DNA of 64,000 bases from the NCBI RefSeq assembly GCF_010731635.1, contig NZ_AP022583.1, positions 620,001-684,000 of the forward strand, in the 5' to 3' direction. The notes beneath the pieces are model-generated. The model saw only the letters and a program-made list of their open reading frames with translations. It was not told the origin of the DNA and searched no databases. Origin of the DNA: Mycobacterium noviomagense. GTDB taxonomy: Bacteria > Actinomycetota > Actinomycetes > Mycobacteriales > Mycobacteriaceae. Both the position numbers and the translations under genes were made by a program. Below, piece after piece: positions 1 to 9,005 of this stretch. How positions within the stretch are numbered: position 1 is the first letter of the stretch; each line of letters opens with the position of its first letter.

Positions 1-1077
1 GACCATCCGCGCGGTGAGCTTGTGGCCGGGCACCTTGCCGGCCAGCGGCGAGGTATTCGTTCCGATGGTGACCGAGATCGCCGGCTCGTCGACGGTAATC
101 CGCGGCAGCGCAACGGGATTGGCGGGATCGGCGAGCGTGTCGCCGATCATGATGTCGGGTATGCCCGCGACTGCGACGATGTCGCCGGCTTCTGCTTGCT
201 CGGTGGGTGAACGTTCCACCCCCTCGGTGGCCAGCAGCTCGGTGATTTTCGCGGCGGCGACGACGGGTTCGCCGTCGATTTCGCGCAGCCACGCTACCTG
301 CTGTCCCTTCCGCAACCGGCCGTTGTAGATGCGGATCAACGCCAACCGGCCCAGGAACGTCGACGCGTCGAGGTTGGTGACGAGCGCCTGCAGGGGTGCG
401 TCCGGGTCGCCGGACGGCGGTGGAATGTGCTGCAGCAAAACGTCGAACAGCGGATCCAGGTTGTCGCCCTCGGGAAGCTCCCCGTCGGCGGGCGGCACGG
501 TGCTGGCCACCCCGGCGCGCCCGGACGCGTACAGCGTCGGCAGGCCGAGGGCTTCTTCGGCGGCCTTCGCCGCTTCGTCGTCGAGATCGGCCGCGACGTC
601 GAGCAGCAGATCATGGCTGGCGTCGACGACCTCGGCGATGCGGGCGTCGGGCCGGTCGGTCTTGTTGACGACGAGGATCACCGGCAGATGCGCCGCCAGC
701 GCCTTGCGCAGCACGAAGCGGGTCTGCGGCAGCGGCCCTTCGGCGGCGTCGACCAGCAACAGCACCCCGTCGACCATCGAGAGCCCGCGTTCCACCTCGC
801 CGCCGAAGTCGGCGTGGCCGGGCGTGTCGATCACATTGATCACGGTGACGCTGCCGTCACTGTGGTGACGGTGCACGGCGGTGTTCTTGGCCAGGATCGT
901 GATGCCTTTTTCCCGCTCGAGGTCGCCGGTGTCGAGCACCCGCTCTTTGGCTTCGCCGCGCTCGTGCAAGGCGCCGGACTGCCGCAGCATGGCGTCGACC
1001 AGTGTCGTCTTGCCATGGTCGACATGGGCAACGATGGCAACGTTGCGAAATTGCGTGAATCGACTGATGGCTACCAA
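1..1077 (-). CDS. typA: TypA/BipA ribosome-associated translational GTPase (N-terminal part, cut by window edge)
   Basis: This is the N-terminal part (about 359 codons of a family usually near 630) of the elongation-factor-like GTPase TypA/BipA, which binds ribosomes and supports translation and assembly under stress. The minus strand encodes the G1 motif AHVDHGKT close to the start, then [12 protein letters not shown] (G3) and NKTDRPDAR (G4), followed by the start of domain II. The rest lies beyond base 1. The start is uncertain. The first usable codon is a TTG at 1077, which overlaps the narI stop, and no ATG or GTG lies nearby in frame. The order typA next to narI is the same as in M. tuberculosis (Rv1165-Rv1164). 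Family assignment is very secure. Confidence 0.93.
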   Translation of the reverse strand, partial: MVAISRFTQFRNVAIVAHVDHGKTTLVDAMLRQSGALHERGEAKERVLDTGDLEREKGITILAKNTAVHRHHSDGSVTVINVIDTPGHADFGGEVERGLSMVDGVLLLVDAAEGPLPQTRFVLRKALAAHLPVILVVNKTDRPDARIAEVVDASHDLLLDVAADLDDEAAKAAEEALGLPTLYASGRAGVASTVPPADGELPEGDNLDPLFDVLLQHIPPPSGDPDAPLQALVTNLDASTFLGRLALIRIYNGRLRKGQQVAWLREIDGEPVVAAAKITELLATEGVERSPTEQAEAGDIVAVAGIPDIMIGDTLADPANPVALPRITVDEPAISVTIGTNTSPLAGKVPGHKLTARMV

Positions 1078-1808
1078 CCGGGGCGGCGCGGCGCTGATCC
1101 GACCAGTTGATCGTCGACGACCTCGCGACTGCGGTAGACGATGTAGGGGCGGAACAGGTACGCGATCGGAACGCTGAACGCGTGCACGAGTCGTGTGAAC
1201 GGCCACAGGGCGAACAGCAGCAGTGCGATCGTCGCATGCAATTGGAAGTAGAACGGCGCCTGCAGCATTAGATCGCCGCGCGGGTCCAGGACGAAGATCG
1301 ACCGGAACCAGATCGACACATTCTGGCGGTAGTCATGTACTTGGCCGAAGTGCGTGGCTCCCATCAATGTGCAGCTCATGCCGGCCACCATCGCGCAGAC
1401 CAGCACCGGGTACATCAGCTTGTCGCTGAAGGTGGTGGCAAGGCGCACCGGTCCGCTGGCCCATCGTCGATAGATCAGCAACCCGATGCCGATCAGGGCG
1501 GCGATTCCGGCGGGCGCACCGAGAATCAGCGCCTGCAAATGGTAGAAGCGGTCGCTCATCCCGATGTCCTCGGTGACCCACTCGGGGATGCACAGGCCCA
1601 CGACGTGGCCCATGATCACCATCAGGCTGCCGAAGTGAAACAGCGGGCTGCCGATTGACAACAGCCGCGATTCGTAGATCTGCGAGGAGCGGCTGGTCCA
1701 GCCGAACTTGTCGTAGCGGTAGCGCCACCAGGTGCCGACCGCAGCGATCGACAGCGAGACGTACGGTGCGACGTCCCAGAAGATCTCGGTAAGGCTCGTG
1801 TGGGCCAT
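1071..1808 (-). CDS. narI: Respiratory nitrate reductase gamma subunit NarI (b-type cytochrome)
   Basis: This is the 245-aa membrane anchor of the NarGHI nitrate reductase. It oxidises menaquinol and passes electrons through two b hemes to NarH. About five hydrophobic helices are visible. Paired His residues fit heme ligation: two in the LFHFGSLMVIMGHVVG helix and two more in the later QLHATIALLLF...RLVHAF helix. It begins one base after the narJ stop and is the last gene of narGHJI. Its TAG stop overlaps the likely typA start. Length and order match Rv1164. Confidence 0.95.
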   Translation of the reverse strand: MAHTSLTEIFWDVAPYVSLSIAAVGTWWRYRYDKFGWTSRSSQIYESRLLSIGSPLFHFGSLMVIMGHVVGLCIPEWVTEDIGMSDRFYHLQALILGAPAGIAALIGIGLLIYRRWASGPVRLATTFSDKLMYPVLVCAMVAGMSCTLMGATHFGQVHDYRQNVSIWFRSIFVLDPRGDLMLQAPFYFQLHATIALLLFALWPFTRLVHAFSVPIAYLFRPYIVYRSREVVDDQLVGSAPRRPGW

Positions 1809-1809
1809 C

Positions 1810-2463
1810 TCAGCTTCCGCCGGTTCGTTTGGGTGGGACGGTCAAGGTAAACGGTTGCAAGCCAACAGCTTCGGCCGGGGGGCCCTGCGCGGCGAGCCGC
1901 TGCGCCCGGCGCACCTCCTGGTCGGTCACCGGCGGGAGCGTTTCGCACACCGCCGCGATGACATGTTCGTACAGGGAATGCGCGTCCCGCAACGCCGTCA
2001 GCAACACGTCGATGGGCACGCGGTGCTCGACCAACAGCCGGCGCCCCGCGTCCGGGTCGACCGTCGCGGCGAACTCGAGGACCACCGGAAGGTGGTCGGG
2101 GGCCTCGGATTTGGGCGGTTCGACACCGGCGGCGCGGTATGCCGATGCGAAAGCCAGCATTTCGCGTCCGCGGTTGCGGGTGTCGCCGGCCGTCCAGTAG
2201 GTCAGGTACATCGTCGAGCGCCGGCGCATATCGAAGGTTTCGACATATTCGGCGGCGGCGCTCAGCGCATCGGTGGCCCGGAGGGCGGCGACGGTACGCC
2301 CAAGCAGCTCGGCAACGGTCCCGTCCAGGTGGGCCAGCAGGCGGTCCACCGTGTCGAGTCGCTCGTCACGCTGCTCGTCGGGATAGGCCAACAGCAGCGA
2401 GGCCGCCTGCCACACCAACCGGTCGCGCAGTACGGATTCTCGTGATCGGCTGCAGAGCCTCAT
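1810..2463 (-). CDS. narJ: Nitrate reductase molybdenum-cofactor assembly chaperone NarJ
   Basis: This is the 217-aa NarJ/TorD-type chaperone, which binds apo-NarG and assists molybdenum cofactor insertion before the complex is attached to NarI. It is a soluble helical protein. The segment RLVWQAASLLLAYPDE near the N terminus is typical of the family. A longer open frame runs upstream into narH, but the ATG at 2463 overlaps the narH TGA (ATGA) and gives a normal-sized protein, so translation is probably coupled. Homologue of Rv1163. Confidence 0.93.
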   Translation of the reverse strand: MRLCSRSRESVLRDRLVWQAASLLLAYPDEQRDERLDTVDRLLAHLDGTVAELLGRTVAALRATDALSAAAEYVETFDMRRRSTMYLTYWTAGDTRNRGREMLAFASAYRAAGVEPPKSEAPDHLPVVLEFAATVDPDAGRRLLVEHRVPIDVLLTALRDAHSLYEHVIAAVCETLPPVTDQEVRRAQRLAAQGPPAEAVGLQPFTLTVPPKRTGGS

Positions 2464-4109
2464 TGCTTGTGCTGCGCTTCGGGAAACATGCCGGTCGGCA
2501 CGTCGCCGCCGTCCCAGTTCAGCAGGTTCACCCGCGACAACCCGTTGCCGTTGCCGGACCCGCCGGCGCCGGCCTGGTGCTTGAGCGTGTGAAAGGTCTC
2601 CACGCTGACCGGCACCGGTGCGTCGGCGCCGCCGAACGGGCCCCCTTCGTACATGCCCGGGCCGCCATCGCTGTCCAGCGAGCACCCCGCCAACCGGTCC
2701 AGTTCACGGGCCTCGGCTTTATACGCTGTCGGAATGACGTACCGCTCTTCGTATTTCGCGATCGCGAGCAAGCGGTACATCTCGTAGATCTCTTCTTCGG
2801 TCATCCCGACGGCATGCGGGATCTGCGGCTGGGTCTCGCGCCCGAGGTTGATGTCACGCATGTAGGAGCGCATCGCCGACAACCGCCGCAGCACCTGCTC
2901 CACGACGCTGGTGTCGCCGGCGGTGAACAATTCGGCAAGGTATTGCATCGGGATACGCAGCGCCTCCAGCGCACCGAAGAGGTTGCCCAGGTCTTCCCCG
3001 TCGTGACCCTCACGGCTGACCGCGTCCACCACCGGCGACAGCGGCGGGATGTACCAGACCATCGGCATGGTCCGGTATTCCGGGTGCAACGGCAGCGCCA
3101 CTTTGTATTTGTTGATCAGCGCGTAGATCGGTGAGCGTTGTGCGGCCTCGATCCACTCGTCGGAGATGCCTTCGCCACGCGCGGCGGCGATTACCTCCGG
3201 GTCGTCGGGGTCGAGAAAAACCTGGCACTGCGCCTGGTAGAGATCGGTGTCCTTTTCCACCGACGCCGCCTCCAGCACCCGATCGGCGTCATAAAGCACC
3301 AGCCCGAGGTAACGCAACCGGCCCACACAGGTTTCCGAGCAGATGGTCGGCATGCCGAGCTCCATGCGCGGGTAGCACAACGTGCATTTCTCGGCTTTGC
3401 CGGTCTTGTGGTTGAAATACACCTTCTTGTAAGGGCATCCCGACACACACATCCGCCAACCACGACAGCGGTCCTGGTCCACCAGCACGATGCCGTCCTC
3501 GGTGCGCTTGTACATCGCACCCGACGGGCACGACGCCACGCAGGACGGGTTGAGGCAGTGCTCGCAGATCCGGGGCAGGTAGAACATGAACGTCTCTTCA
3601 AGCTGGAGCTTGACCTCGTCGTTCACCTTCTTCAGCACCGGGTCGTCGCGCATCGTCTCGGTGGAGCCGGCCAGGTTGTCGTCCCAGTTGACGCCCCACT
3701 CGATCTTCATCGGATTGCCGCTGATCTGGCTGCGCGGCGCGGCGGTCGGGAACGTGTCGCCCAGCGGCGCCGAGGTGAGGTTTTCGTAGTCGTAGGTCCA
3801 CGGCTCGTAGTAGTCGCCGATGGTGGGCAGCTTGGGGTTGGCGAAAATCCGCAGCAGCTTGGCGATGCGGCCGCCGTCGCGAAGCCGCAGCCGGCCCCTC
3901 TTGTCCCGGATCCAGCCCCCGCGCCAGCGCTCCTGGTCTTCGTAGGTGCGCGGATAGCCCACGCCTGGGCGGGTTTCGACGTTGTTGAACCACACGTACT
4001 CAGTTCCGCTGCGGTTCGTCCAAGCCTGCTTGCAAGTGACCGAACAGGTGTGGCAGCCGATGCACTTGTCGAGGTTCATCACCATCGCAAGTTGCGCCAT
4101 GACTTTCAT
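2460..4109 (-). CDS. narH: Respiratory nitrate reductase beta subunit NarH (iron-sulfur)
   Basis: This 549-aa subunit carries electrons from NarI hemes to NarG through four Fe-S clusters. Four cysteine groups are visible: C16-x2-C19-x2-C22-x3-C26, CEHCLNPSCVASC, CRGWRMCVSGC and CTLCYP with a later C...C pair. In the third group a Trp replaces the second Cys (CRGW), which is the hallmark of the 3Fe-4S cluster in NarH. It has no signal peptide, in keeping with the cytoplasm-facing enzyme. It lies 34 bases after narG and overlaps narJ by ATGA. Slightly shorter than Rv1162 (558 aa). Confidence 0.96.
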   Translation of the reverse strand: MKVMAQLAMVMNLDKCIGCHTCSVTCKQAWTNRSGTEYVWFNNVETRPGVGYPRTYEDQERWRGGWIRDKRGRLRLRDGGRIAKLLRIFANPKLPTIGDYYEPWTYDYENLTSAPLGDTFPTAAPRSQISGNPMKIEWGVNWDDNLAGSTETMRDDPVLKKVNDEVKLQLEETFMFYLPRICEHCLNPSCVASCPSGAMYKRTEDGIVLVDQDRCRGWRMCVSGCPYKKVYFNHKTGKAEKCTLCYPRMELGMPTICSETCVGRLRYLGLVLYDADRVLEAASVEKDTDLYQAQCQVFLDPDDPEVIAAARGEGISDEWIEAAQRSPIYALINKYKVALPLHPEYRTMPMVWYIPPLSPVVDAVSREGHDGEDLGNLFGALEALRIPMQYLAELFTAGDTSVVEQVLRRLSAMRSYMRDINLGRETQPQIPHAVGMTEEEIYEMYRLLAIAKYEERYVIPTAYKAEARELDRLAGCSLDSDGGPGMYEGGPFGGADAPVPVSVETFHTLKHQAGAGGSGNGNGLSRVNLLNWDGGDVPTGMFPEAQHKQ

Positions 4110-4143
4110 CGGCGGCCCCGCTCAGCATGGTTTCGCAGGTGCA

Positions 4144-7100
4144 TCAGTACCGCACCTCCTGGCTGCGCCGCCGCACAATGGTCACCTCGTCGCGCTGATT
4201 GCCGGTCGGGCCAAGGTAGTTGAACGCGAAGGCGTGCTGACCATAGCCGCCGGCGAGGTGGCTGGGCTTGATCCGCACCCGGGTCAGCGCGTTGTGGTTG
4301 CCGCCGCGCTTGTTGTTGGTCTCGGTGCGCGGAGTGTCCACGGTGCGTTCCTGCACGTGGTAGACGAAAACCACGCCGTCGGGCATCCGGTGGCTGACGA
4401 TGGCCCGGCACACATAGATGCCGTTGGCGTTGACCGCCTCGACCCAATCGTTGTCGCGGACATTGATTTTCGCGGCGTCGCCTGGGCTCATCCACATGGT
4501 GGGGCCGCCGCGCGACAGCGAGAGCATGTAGAGGTTGTCCTGGTAGGTGGAGTGGAACGACCACTTGGAGTGCGGGGTCAGGTACCGCACGGTGAGCCCG
4601 ATGCCGTCTCCGGTGGGGCCGAGCTCCGGAGCGTTGAACAACCGCGTCATGTCCAGCGGTGGCCGATAGACAGGCAGGTGCTCGCCGAGTTCCTCGATCC
4701 AGTCGTGGGCGAGGTAGAAGTGCATGCGTCCGGTGAGCGTGTGGAACGGCTTGAAGTGCTCGATGTTGATCGTGAACGGCGCATAGCGGCGACCGCCGGT
4801 CTCGCTGCCGGACCACTCCGGGCTGGTGATCACCGGAACCGGACGCGCCTGGGTGTCGGCGTAGGTGATGCGCTTTTCCTCGCTGCCCTCGGCCAGGTGG
4901 GCCAGCCGCTGACCGGTGCGTTTTTCCAGCTCGTGGAAACCCTCAACGGCCAGCCGGCCGTTGGATGTGCCGGACAGCAGCAGTATCACATCGGCCATTC
5001 GGTTGGCGGTCGTGATGGCCGGACGGCCTTGACCGGCACCGGAGTTCATCACGCCGAACTTCGCGGCCAATTGCTCGACTTCCTGGAAGGGATGCACGGT
5101 GACGCCTTTGACCGTCAGCCCGAATTTGTCGACAAGCGGGCCCAGTGTCACCCACTTGTCGTAGATCGCACCGTAGTCGCGTTCCACCACGGTGAGCCGG
5201 CTCATCGTCTTGCCCGGTACCGGCACTTCGCCGGTATGCCGCCAATCACGTTCGGCGCCATCGGGATAGGCCAACGCATCTGGAGTGTCATGGCCCAGGG
5301 CGGTGAGCACCACATCGCTGCGGGTACCGAGGTGACGCTTGGCCATCGCGCTGAAGGTGCGGGCGATCGCGCCGAAAGCGTCGAAATCCGAACGGGTTTC
5401 CCACGGCGGGTCGGTGGCCGGGCTGAACGCGTGCACATACGGGTGCATGTCGGTGCTGGACAGATCGGCCTTCTCGTACCAGGTGGCAGCTGGCAGGACG
5501 ACATCGGACACCAACGTCGTCGAGGTCATCCGGAAGTCGACCGACATCATCAGATCGAGCTTGCCTTCAGGAACCTCCCTGTCCCAGGCGACATCTGCGG
5601 GCCGAACCCCGTCACCCGGTGCTTCACCCTGGACGTTGGAGTCGGTGCCCAAAAGATGCCGCAGGAAGTATTCGCCGCCCTTGCCTGACGAACCGATCAG
5701 GTTCGCTCGCCACACGGTGAGGACTCGCGGCCAGTTGACGGGATTGTCGGGGTCGCTGATGGCCAGGTTCAGGTTGCGCTGCCCAAGTTGTTCGGCCACG
5801 TACTCCGCGACGTCACGACCGGCCGCCTTCGCTTCGTCGGCCACGTCGAGACTGGACCGGTCGAACTGCGGATAGAACGGGCTCCAGCCCATCGCGGTGG
5901 CCGAGGCCAGCAGATCCATCGTGTGCTTGCCGGAGAACCGGCCGCGACCGACCGGGCTGGTTAGCTTGTCGGCTCCGTAGGCGTCGTAGCGCCACTGGTC
6001 GGTATGGGCATACCAATAAGAGGCGCCGGGCACCTGCCGTGGTGGCCGCGACCAGTCGGTGGCCATCGCCATCGTCTGCCACCCGGTCAGCGGTCGCACT
6101 TTCTCCTGACCGACGTAGTGAGCCCATCCACCGCCGTTGCGTCCCATGGACCCGGTCAGCATCAGCAGCGCCAACACCGCGCGGTAGATCGTGTCGCCGT
6201 GGAACCAGTGACAGATGCCGCCGCCCATGATGATCATCGAGCGCCCACCGGATTCCTCTGCGCTGCGGGCGAATTCGCGTGCGACGCGGATGGCCTGCGC
6301 GGCCGACACCCCGGTGATCGGTTCCTGCCAGGCGGGTGTGTTGGGATGGCTGGCGTCGTCGTATCCGGTGGGCCACTCGCCGGGGAGTCCAGGGCGTGCG
6401 ACCCCGTAGTGGGCGAGCATCAAGTCGAGCACCGTGCACACCAGGTGCTTGCCGACGCGGCGCACCGGCACGCCGCGCGCCACGGTTTCGCCGTGTCCGT
6501 CGATGGTGTCGAAGCTGGGGAACCGGACCAGCGCGGTGCTGCGGTCACCGTTGGTGGCGTGCGGACGTTCCACGCTCAACGCCGGCGTCACATTGCCCAG
6601 GTCGAGGTTCCACTTGCCGACCCCGTCCTCGCCGTAGCGGAACCCGAGTGAGCCATGGGGCACCACGATGGAGTCGGTGTCGGCGTCCAACACCGCCGGC
6701 TTGAAGGCCGCATTTTCCACCGCTTGACCGATGTCGGCTGCGGTGAGGTTCTTGCCGGGTACCAGCCCGTCATCGCGCTCTTCGAGCTTGATCAAAAACG
6801 GCAGGTCGGTATAGCGGCGCGCGTAGTCGGTGAAGAACGGAACCTCTTGTTGCACATAGCATTCCGAGAGGATCACGTGGCCCATCGCCATGGCCAGCGC
6901 CCCGTCGGTGCCTGCCGCGCACGGCATCCACTCGTCGGCGAACTTCGTGTTGTCGGCGTAGTCAGGGCTGACCGTCACCACCTTGGTGCCGCGGTAGCGG
7001 GCTTCGGCCATCCAGTGCGCGTCGGGGGTCCGGGTGATCGGCACGTTGGAGCCCCACATGATGAGGTAGGCCGCGTCCCACCAGTCTCCGGACTCCGGCA

Positions 7101-7845
7101 CGTCGGTCTGGTCGCCGAAGACCTGTGGTGAGGCGACGGGCAGGTCGGCATACCAGTCGTAGAACGACGTCATCACCCCGCCGATCAGCTCGACGAACCG
7201 GCAGCCTGCGGCATGACTCACCATCGACATCGCCGGGATCGGCGAGAAGCCGGCGACCCGGTCGGGCCCGTAGGTCTTGATCGTGTGCACGTGGGCTGCG
7301 GCGATCATCTCGGTGGCTTCGGCCCAGCTCACCCGGACCAGACCGCCTTTGCCGCGGGCCCGCTGATAGCGGCGGCGCCGCTCGGGATCAGCCTGAATGT
7401 CCGCCCACGCCAGCACGGGGTCGCCGAGGCGCGCCTTGGCTTCCCTGAACATCTCGACCAGCACGCCGCGGGCATAGGGATAGCGCACCCGAGTCGGCGA
7501 ATAGCTGTACCAGGAGAACGACGCACCGCGGGGACAGCCGCGAGGCTCGTACTCCGGCCGGTCGGGACCCACCGACGGGTAGTCGGTCTGCTGGGTCTCC
7601 CAGGTGATGATCCCGTCCTTGACGTAGATCTTCCATGAGCACGAGCCGGTGCAGTTGACTCCGTGGGTGGAGCGGACCACCTTGTCGTGGCTCCACCGGT
7701 CTCGGTAGAACACGTCGGCTTCGCGGCCGCCCCGGCGCGTGACCGTGCGCAGGTCGTCGGAGAACTCACCCGGCACGAAGAAGCGGCCGCTGCGCTCCAG
7801 CAACTCCTCGAGAGGACCTCCGACGTGCGGTGGTGTCACAGTCAC
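4144..7845 (-). CDS. narG: Respiratory nitrate reductase alpha subunit NarG (molybdopterin)
   Basis: This 1233-aa catalytic subunit reduces nitrate to nitrite at a Mo-bis-MGD centre. The N-terminal FS0 cluster ligands are H61, C65, C69 and C104 (HGVNCTGSC...RGCPRG). The Mo-ligating Asp is D230 in SFYDWYADLP, equivalent to E. coli Asp222. The start is a GTG preceded by a strong AAGGAG site about 8 bases upstream. It is the first gene of narGHJI on the minus strand. The operon supports anaerobic respiration and nitrite production in hypoxic mycobacteria. Homologue of Rv1161. Confidence 0.97.
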   Translation of the reverse strand: MTVTPPHVGGPLEELLERSGRFFVPGEFSDDLRTVTRRGGREADVFYRDRWSHDKVVRSTHGVNCTGSCSWKIYVKDGIITWETQQTDYPSVGPDRPEYEPRGCPRGASFSWYSYSPTRVRYPYARGVLVEMFREAKARLGDPVLAWADIQADPERRRRYQRARGKGGLVRVSWAEATEMIAAAHVHTIKTYGPDRVAGFSPIPAMSMVSHAAGCRFVELIGGVMTSFYDWYADLPVASPQVFGDQTDVPESGDWWDAAYLIMWGSNVPITRTPDAHWMAEARYRGTKVVTVSPDYADNTKFADEWMPCAAGTDGALAMAMGHVILSECYVQQEVPFFTDYARRYTDLPFLIKLEERDDGLVPGKNLTAADIGQAVENAAFKPAVLDADTDSIVVPHGSLGFRYGEDGVGKWNLDLGNVTPALSVERPHATNGDRSTALVRFPSFDTIDGHGETVARGVPVRRVGKHLVCTVLDLMLAHYGVARPGLPGEWPTGYDDASHPNTPAWQEPITGVSAAQAIRVAREFARSAEESGGRSMIIMGGGICHWFHGDTIYRAVLALLMLTGSMGRNGGGWAHYVGQEKVRPLTGWQTMAMATDWSRPPRQVPGASYWYAHTDQWRYDAYGADKLTSPVGRGRFSGKHTMDLLASATAMGWSPFYPQFDRSSLDVADEAKAAGRDVAEYVAEQLGQRNLNLAISDPDNPVNWPRVLTVWRANLIGSSGKGGEYFLRHLLGTDSNVQGEAPGDGVRPADVAWDREVPEGKLDLMMSVDFRMTSTTLVSDVVLPAATWYEKADLSSTDMHPYVHAFSPATDPPWETRSDFDAFGAIARTFSAMAKRHLGTRSDVVLTALGHDTPDALAYPDGAERDWRHTGEVPVPGKTMSRLTVVERDYGAIYDKWVTLGPLVDKFGLTVKGVTVHPFQEVEQLAAKFGVMNSGAGQGRPAITTANRMADVILLLSGTSNGRLAVEGFHELEKRTGQRLAHLAEGSEEKRITYADTQARPVPVITSPEWSGSETGGRRYAPFTINIEHFKPFHTLTGRMHFYLAHDWIEELGEHLPVYRPPLDMTRLFNAPELGPTGDGIGLTVRYLTPHSKWSFHSTYQDNLYMLSLSRGGPTMWMSPGDAAKINVRDNDWVEAVNANGIYVCRAIVSHRMPDGVVFVYHVQERTVDTPRTETNNKRGGNHNALTRVRIKPSHLAGGYGQHAFAFNYLGPTGNQRDEVTIVRRRSQEVRY

Positions 7846-8303
7846 CTGAGGATCTCCTTCACAAGTAGCGGCGCCGCTTCGGCTTGTGGGCCTTGGGCGT
7901 GCAACCCGTTGCGGTATTCGCGGGATCGGTCAGCGATTCGACGGCGATCTCGCCGACCCCGGCCGACCAGCTACAGACGTGGCCGTCTGCACCGGCGGCC
8001 CGCTCGCTGATCAGCGACGGTCACCAGCATAGGCCGTTGGCGGACGGTTGCCGATTCCGAGGGCCGGGGCGCAGTCGAAGAACCGACCGATCGCCTGCTG
8101 CGGGTTCCTGCGTCGAAATGCGCCGGTAACAGGCGTGGCGGCCGTCCCCCGCCTTGCACACAACCATCAGGATCGCCAACACTGCGATAACCCAGCGTAA
8201 ATATTTCGTATGGCGTTGTAAAAACTAGCTCACAATTCGGGGCCTTCGACAATGCTGTGTTTTTCCTGCAAAGCCGCTGTCCGCGTGTCGAAGAGTCGGC
8301 CCC
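7846..8303. other. Intergenic region upstream of narGHJI
   Basis: About 460 bases separate the narG GTG start from the restored mutT2 stop. The narG ribosome-binding site lies at its left end. An AT-richer patch near 8190-8235 (around GTAAATATTTCGTATG) could hold promoter or regulator sites. Short open frames cross the region on both strands, but their Arg/Pro-rich compositions do not look coding. I recognise no definite regulator box. Confidence 0.5.
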
Positions 8304-8688
8304 TCACAGGAGTTCGGACAGCGCAGCCAGCCAGGCCCGGTCGGCGGGCACCCAGTCGACGTGATCGAGTTCGGCGGCCGTCACCCAGCGCAGCGCGCGG
8401 TGGTCGCGCGGATGCGGCTCGCCGCGGATTAACTCGACCCGATAGGCGCGCAACGTCGCTGTGCCGTCGAGGTCGATGTCGTTGCCCCAGCCGCTCCCCG
8501 ACCACTACATGGATGCCGAGTTCTTCGGCCAGCTCCCGGGCCAGGGCCTCGGGCTCGGATTCGCCCGCCATGACCTTGCCGCCGGGCAGCTCCCAGCGGC
8601 CGGCTAATTCCGGTGGCCGGTCCCGTTGTGCCACCAACAGTGTGGATCCGGAGATGACGGCGCCGGCGACGACGATCTGGTTCGGCAT
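8304..8688 (-). pseudogene. mutT2: MutT2 Nudix pyrophosphohydrolase, interrupted by a one-base frameshift
   Basis: MutT2 hydrolyses modified dNTPs such as 8-oxo-dGTP and 5-methyl-dCTP. The Nudix box is complete (G-x5-E-x7-RELAEELGI, following ELPGG), after the start [11 protein letters not shown] at 8688. After VVVGERLG the frame goes astray. Dropping one base from the CCCC run at 8485-8488 (GGGG on the coding strand) restores GNDIDLDGTATLRAYRVEL and continues through WVTAAELDHVDWVPADR to a TGA at 8304-8306, giving about 127 aa as expected. The catalytic box lies upstream of the shift, but the C-terminal half of the fold is lost. It may be a genuine mutation or a homopolymer sequencing error. 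Homologue of Rv1160. Confidence 0.8.
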
Positions 8689-8695
8689 CGCGGGT

Positions 8696-8709
8696 GACGG
8701 TATACCGTC
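8696..8709. promoter_or_regulatory. Perfect 14-bp palindrome between divergent mutT2 and pterin dehydratase genes
   Basis: GACGGTATACCGTC is its own reverse complement. It fills most of the 26 bases between the divergent starts at 8688 and 8715. Its TATACC core could act as a -10 element in either direction, or the dyad could bind a dimeric regulator. No matching regulator is identified. Confidence 0.4.
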
Positions 8710-8714
8710 GATGC

Positions 8715-9005
8715 ATGGCCGTGTTATCCGATGAACAAGTCGACGCCGCACTGCCAGAGCTTGAGGGCTGGGAGCGAGCAGGCGGTGTGCTGCGCCGGTC
8801 GATCAAGTTCCCGTCGTTCATGGCAGGTATCGACGCGGTGCGCCGGGTGGCTGAGCACGCGGAAGAAAAGAATCATCACCCGGATATCGATATCCGTTGG
8901 CGAACAGTCACTTTCGCGTTGGTGACGCATTCTGAGGGCGGCATCACGCAAAACGACATAGGGATGGCCCGCGACATCAACGGAATTATCGGGACGCCGA
9001 GCTGA
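8715..9005 (+). CDS. phhB: Pterin-4a-carbinolamine dehydratase
   Basis: This 96-aa PCD/DCoH-family protein dehydrates 4a-hydroxytetrahydropterins. In mycobacteria the true substrate is unclear, and it may serve pterin or Moco chemistry. The family signature [10 protein letters not shown] is present with its His pair, followed by the typical [15 protein letters not shown] chose the ATG at 8715 over an upstream GTG at 8694 because the usual N terminus ([13 protein letters not shown]) starts there. Its 3' end overlaps the convergent pimE gene by about 20 bases. Homologue of Rv1159A. Confidence 0.9.
   Translation: MAVLSDEQVDAALPELEGWERAGGVLRRSIKFPSFMAGIDAVRRVAEHAEEKNHHPDIDIRWRTVTFALVTHSEGGITQNDIGMARDINGIIGTPS

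Noticed and set aside
3982..5688. 568-codon plus-strand open frame
   Set aside because: It is antisense to narG and narH, whose motifs are unmistakable. High GC leaves long open antisense frames.
7971..8252. 93-codon minus-strand frame between mutT2 and narG
   Set aside because: No conserved motif, Arg/Ser/Pro-rich. It overlaps the restored mutT2 reading region only outside the stop and looks random.
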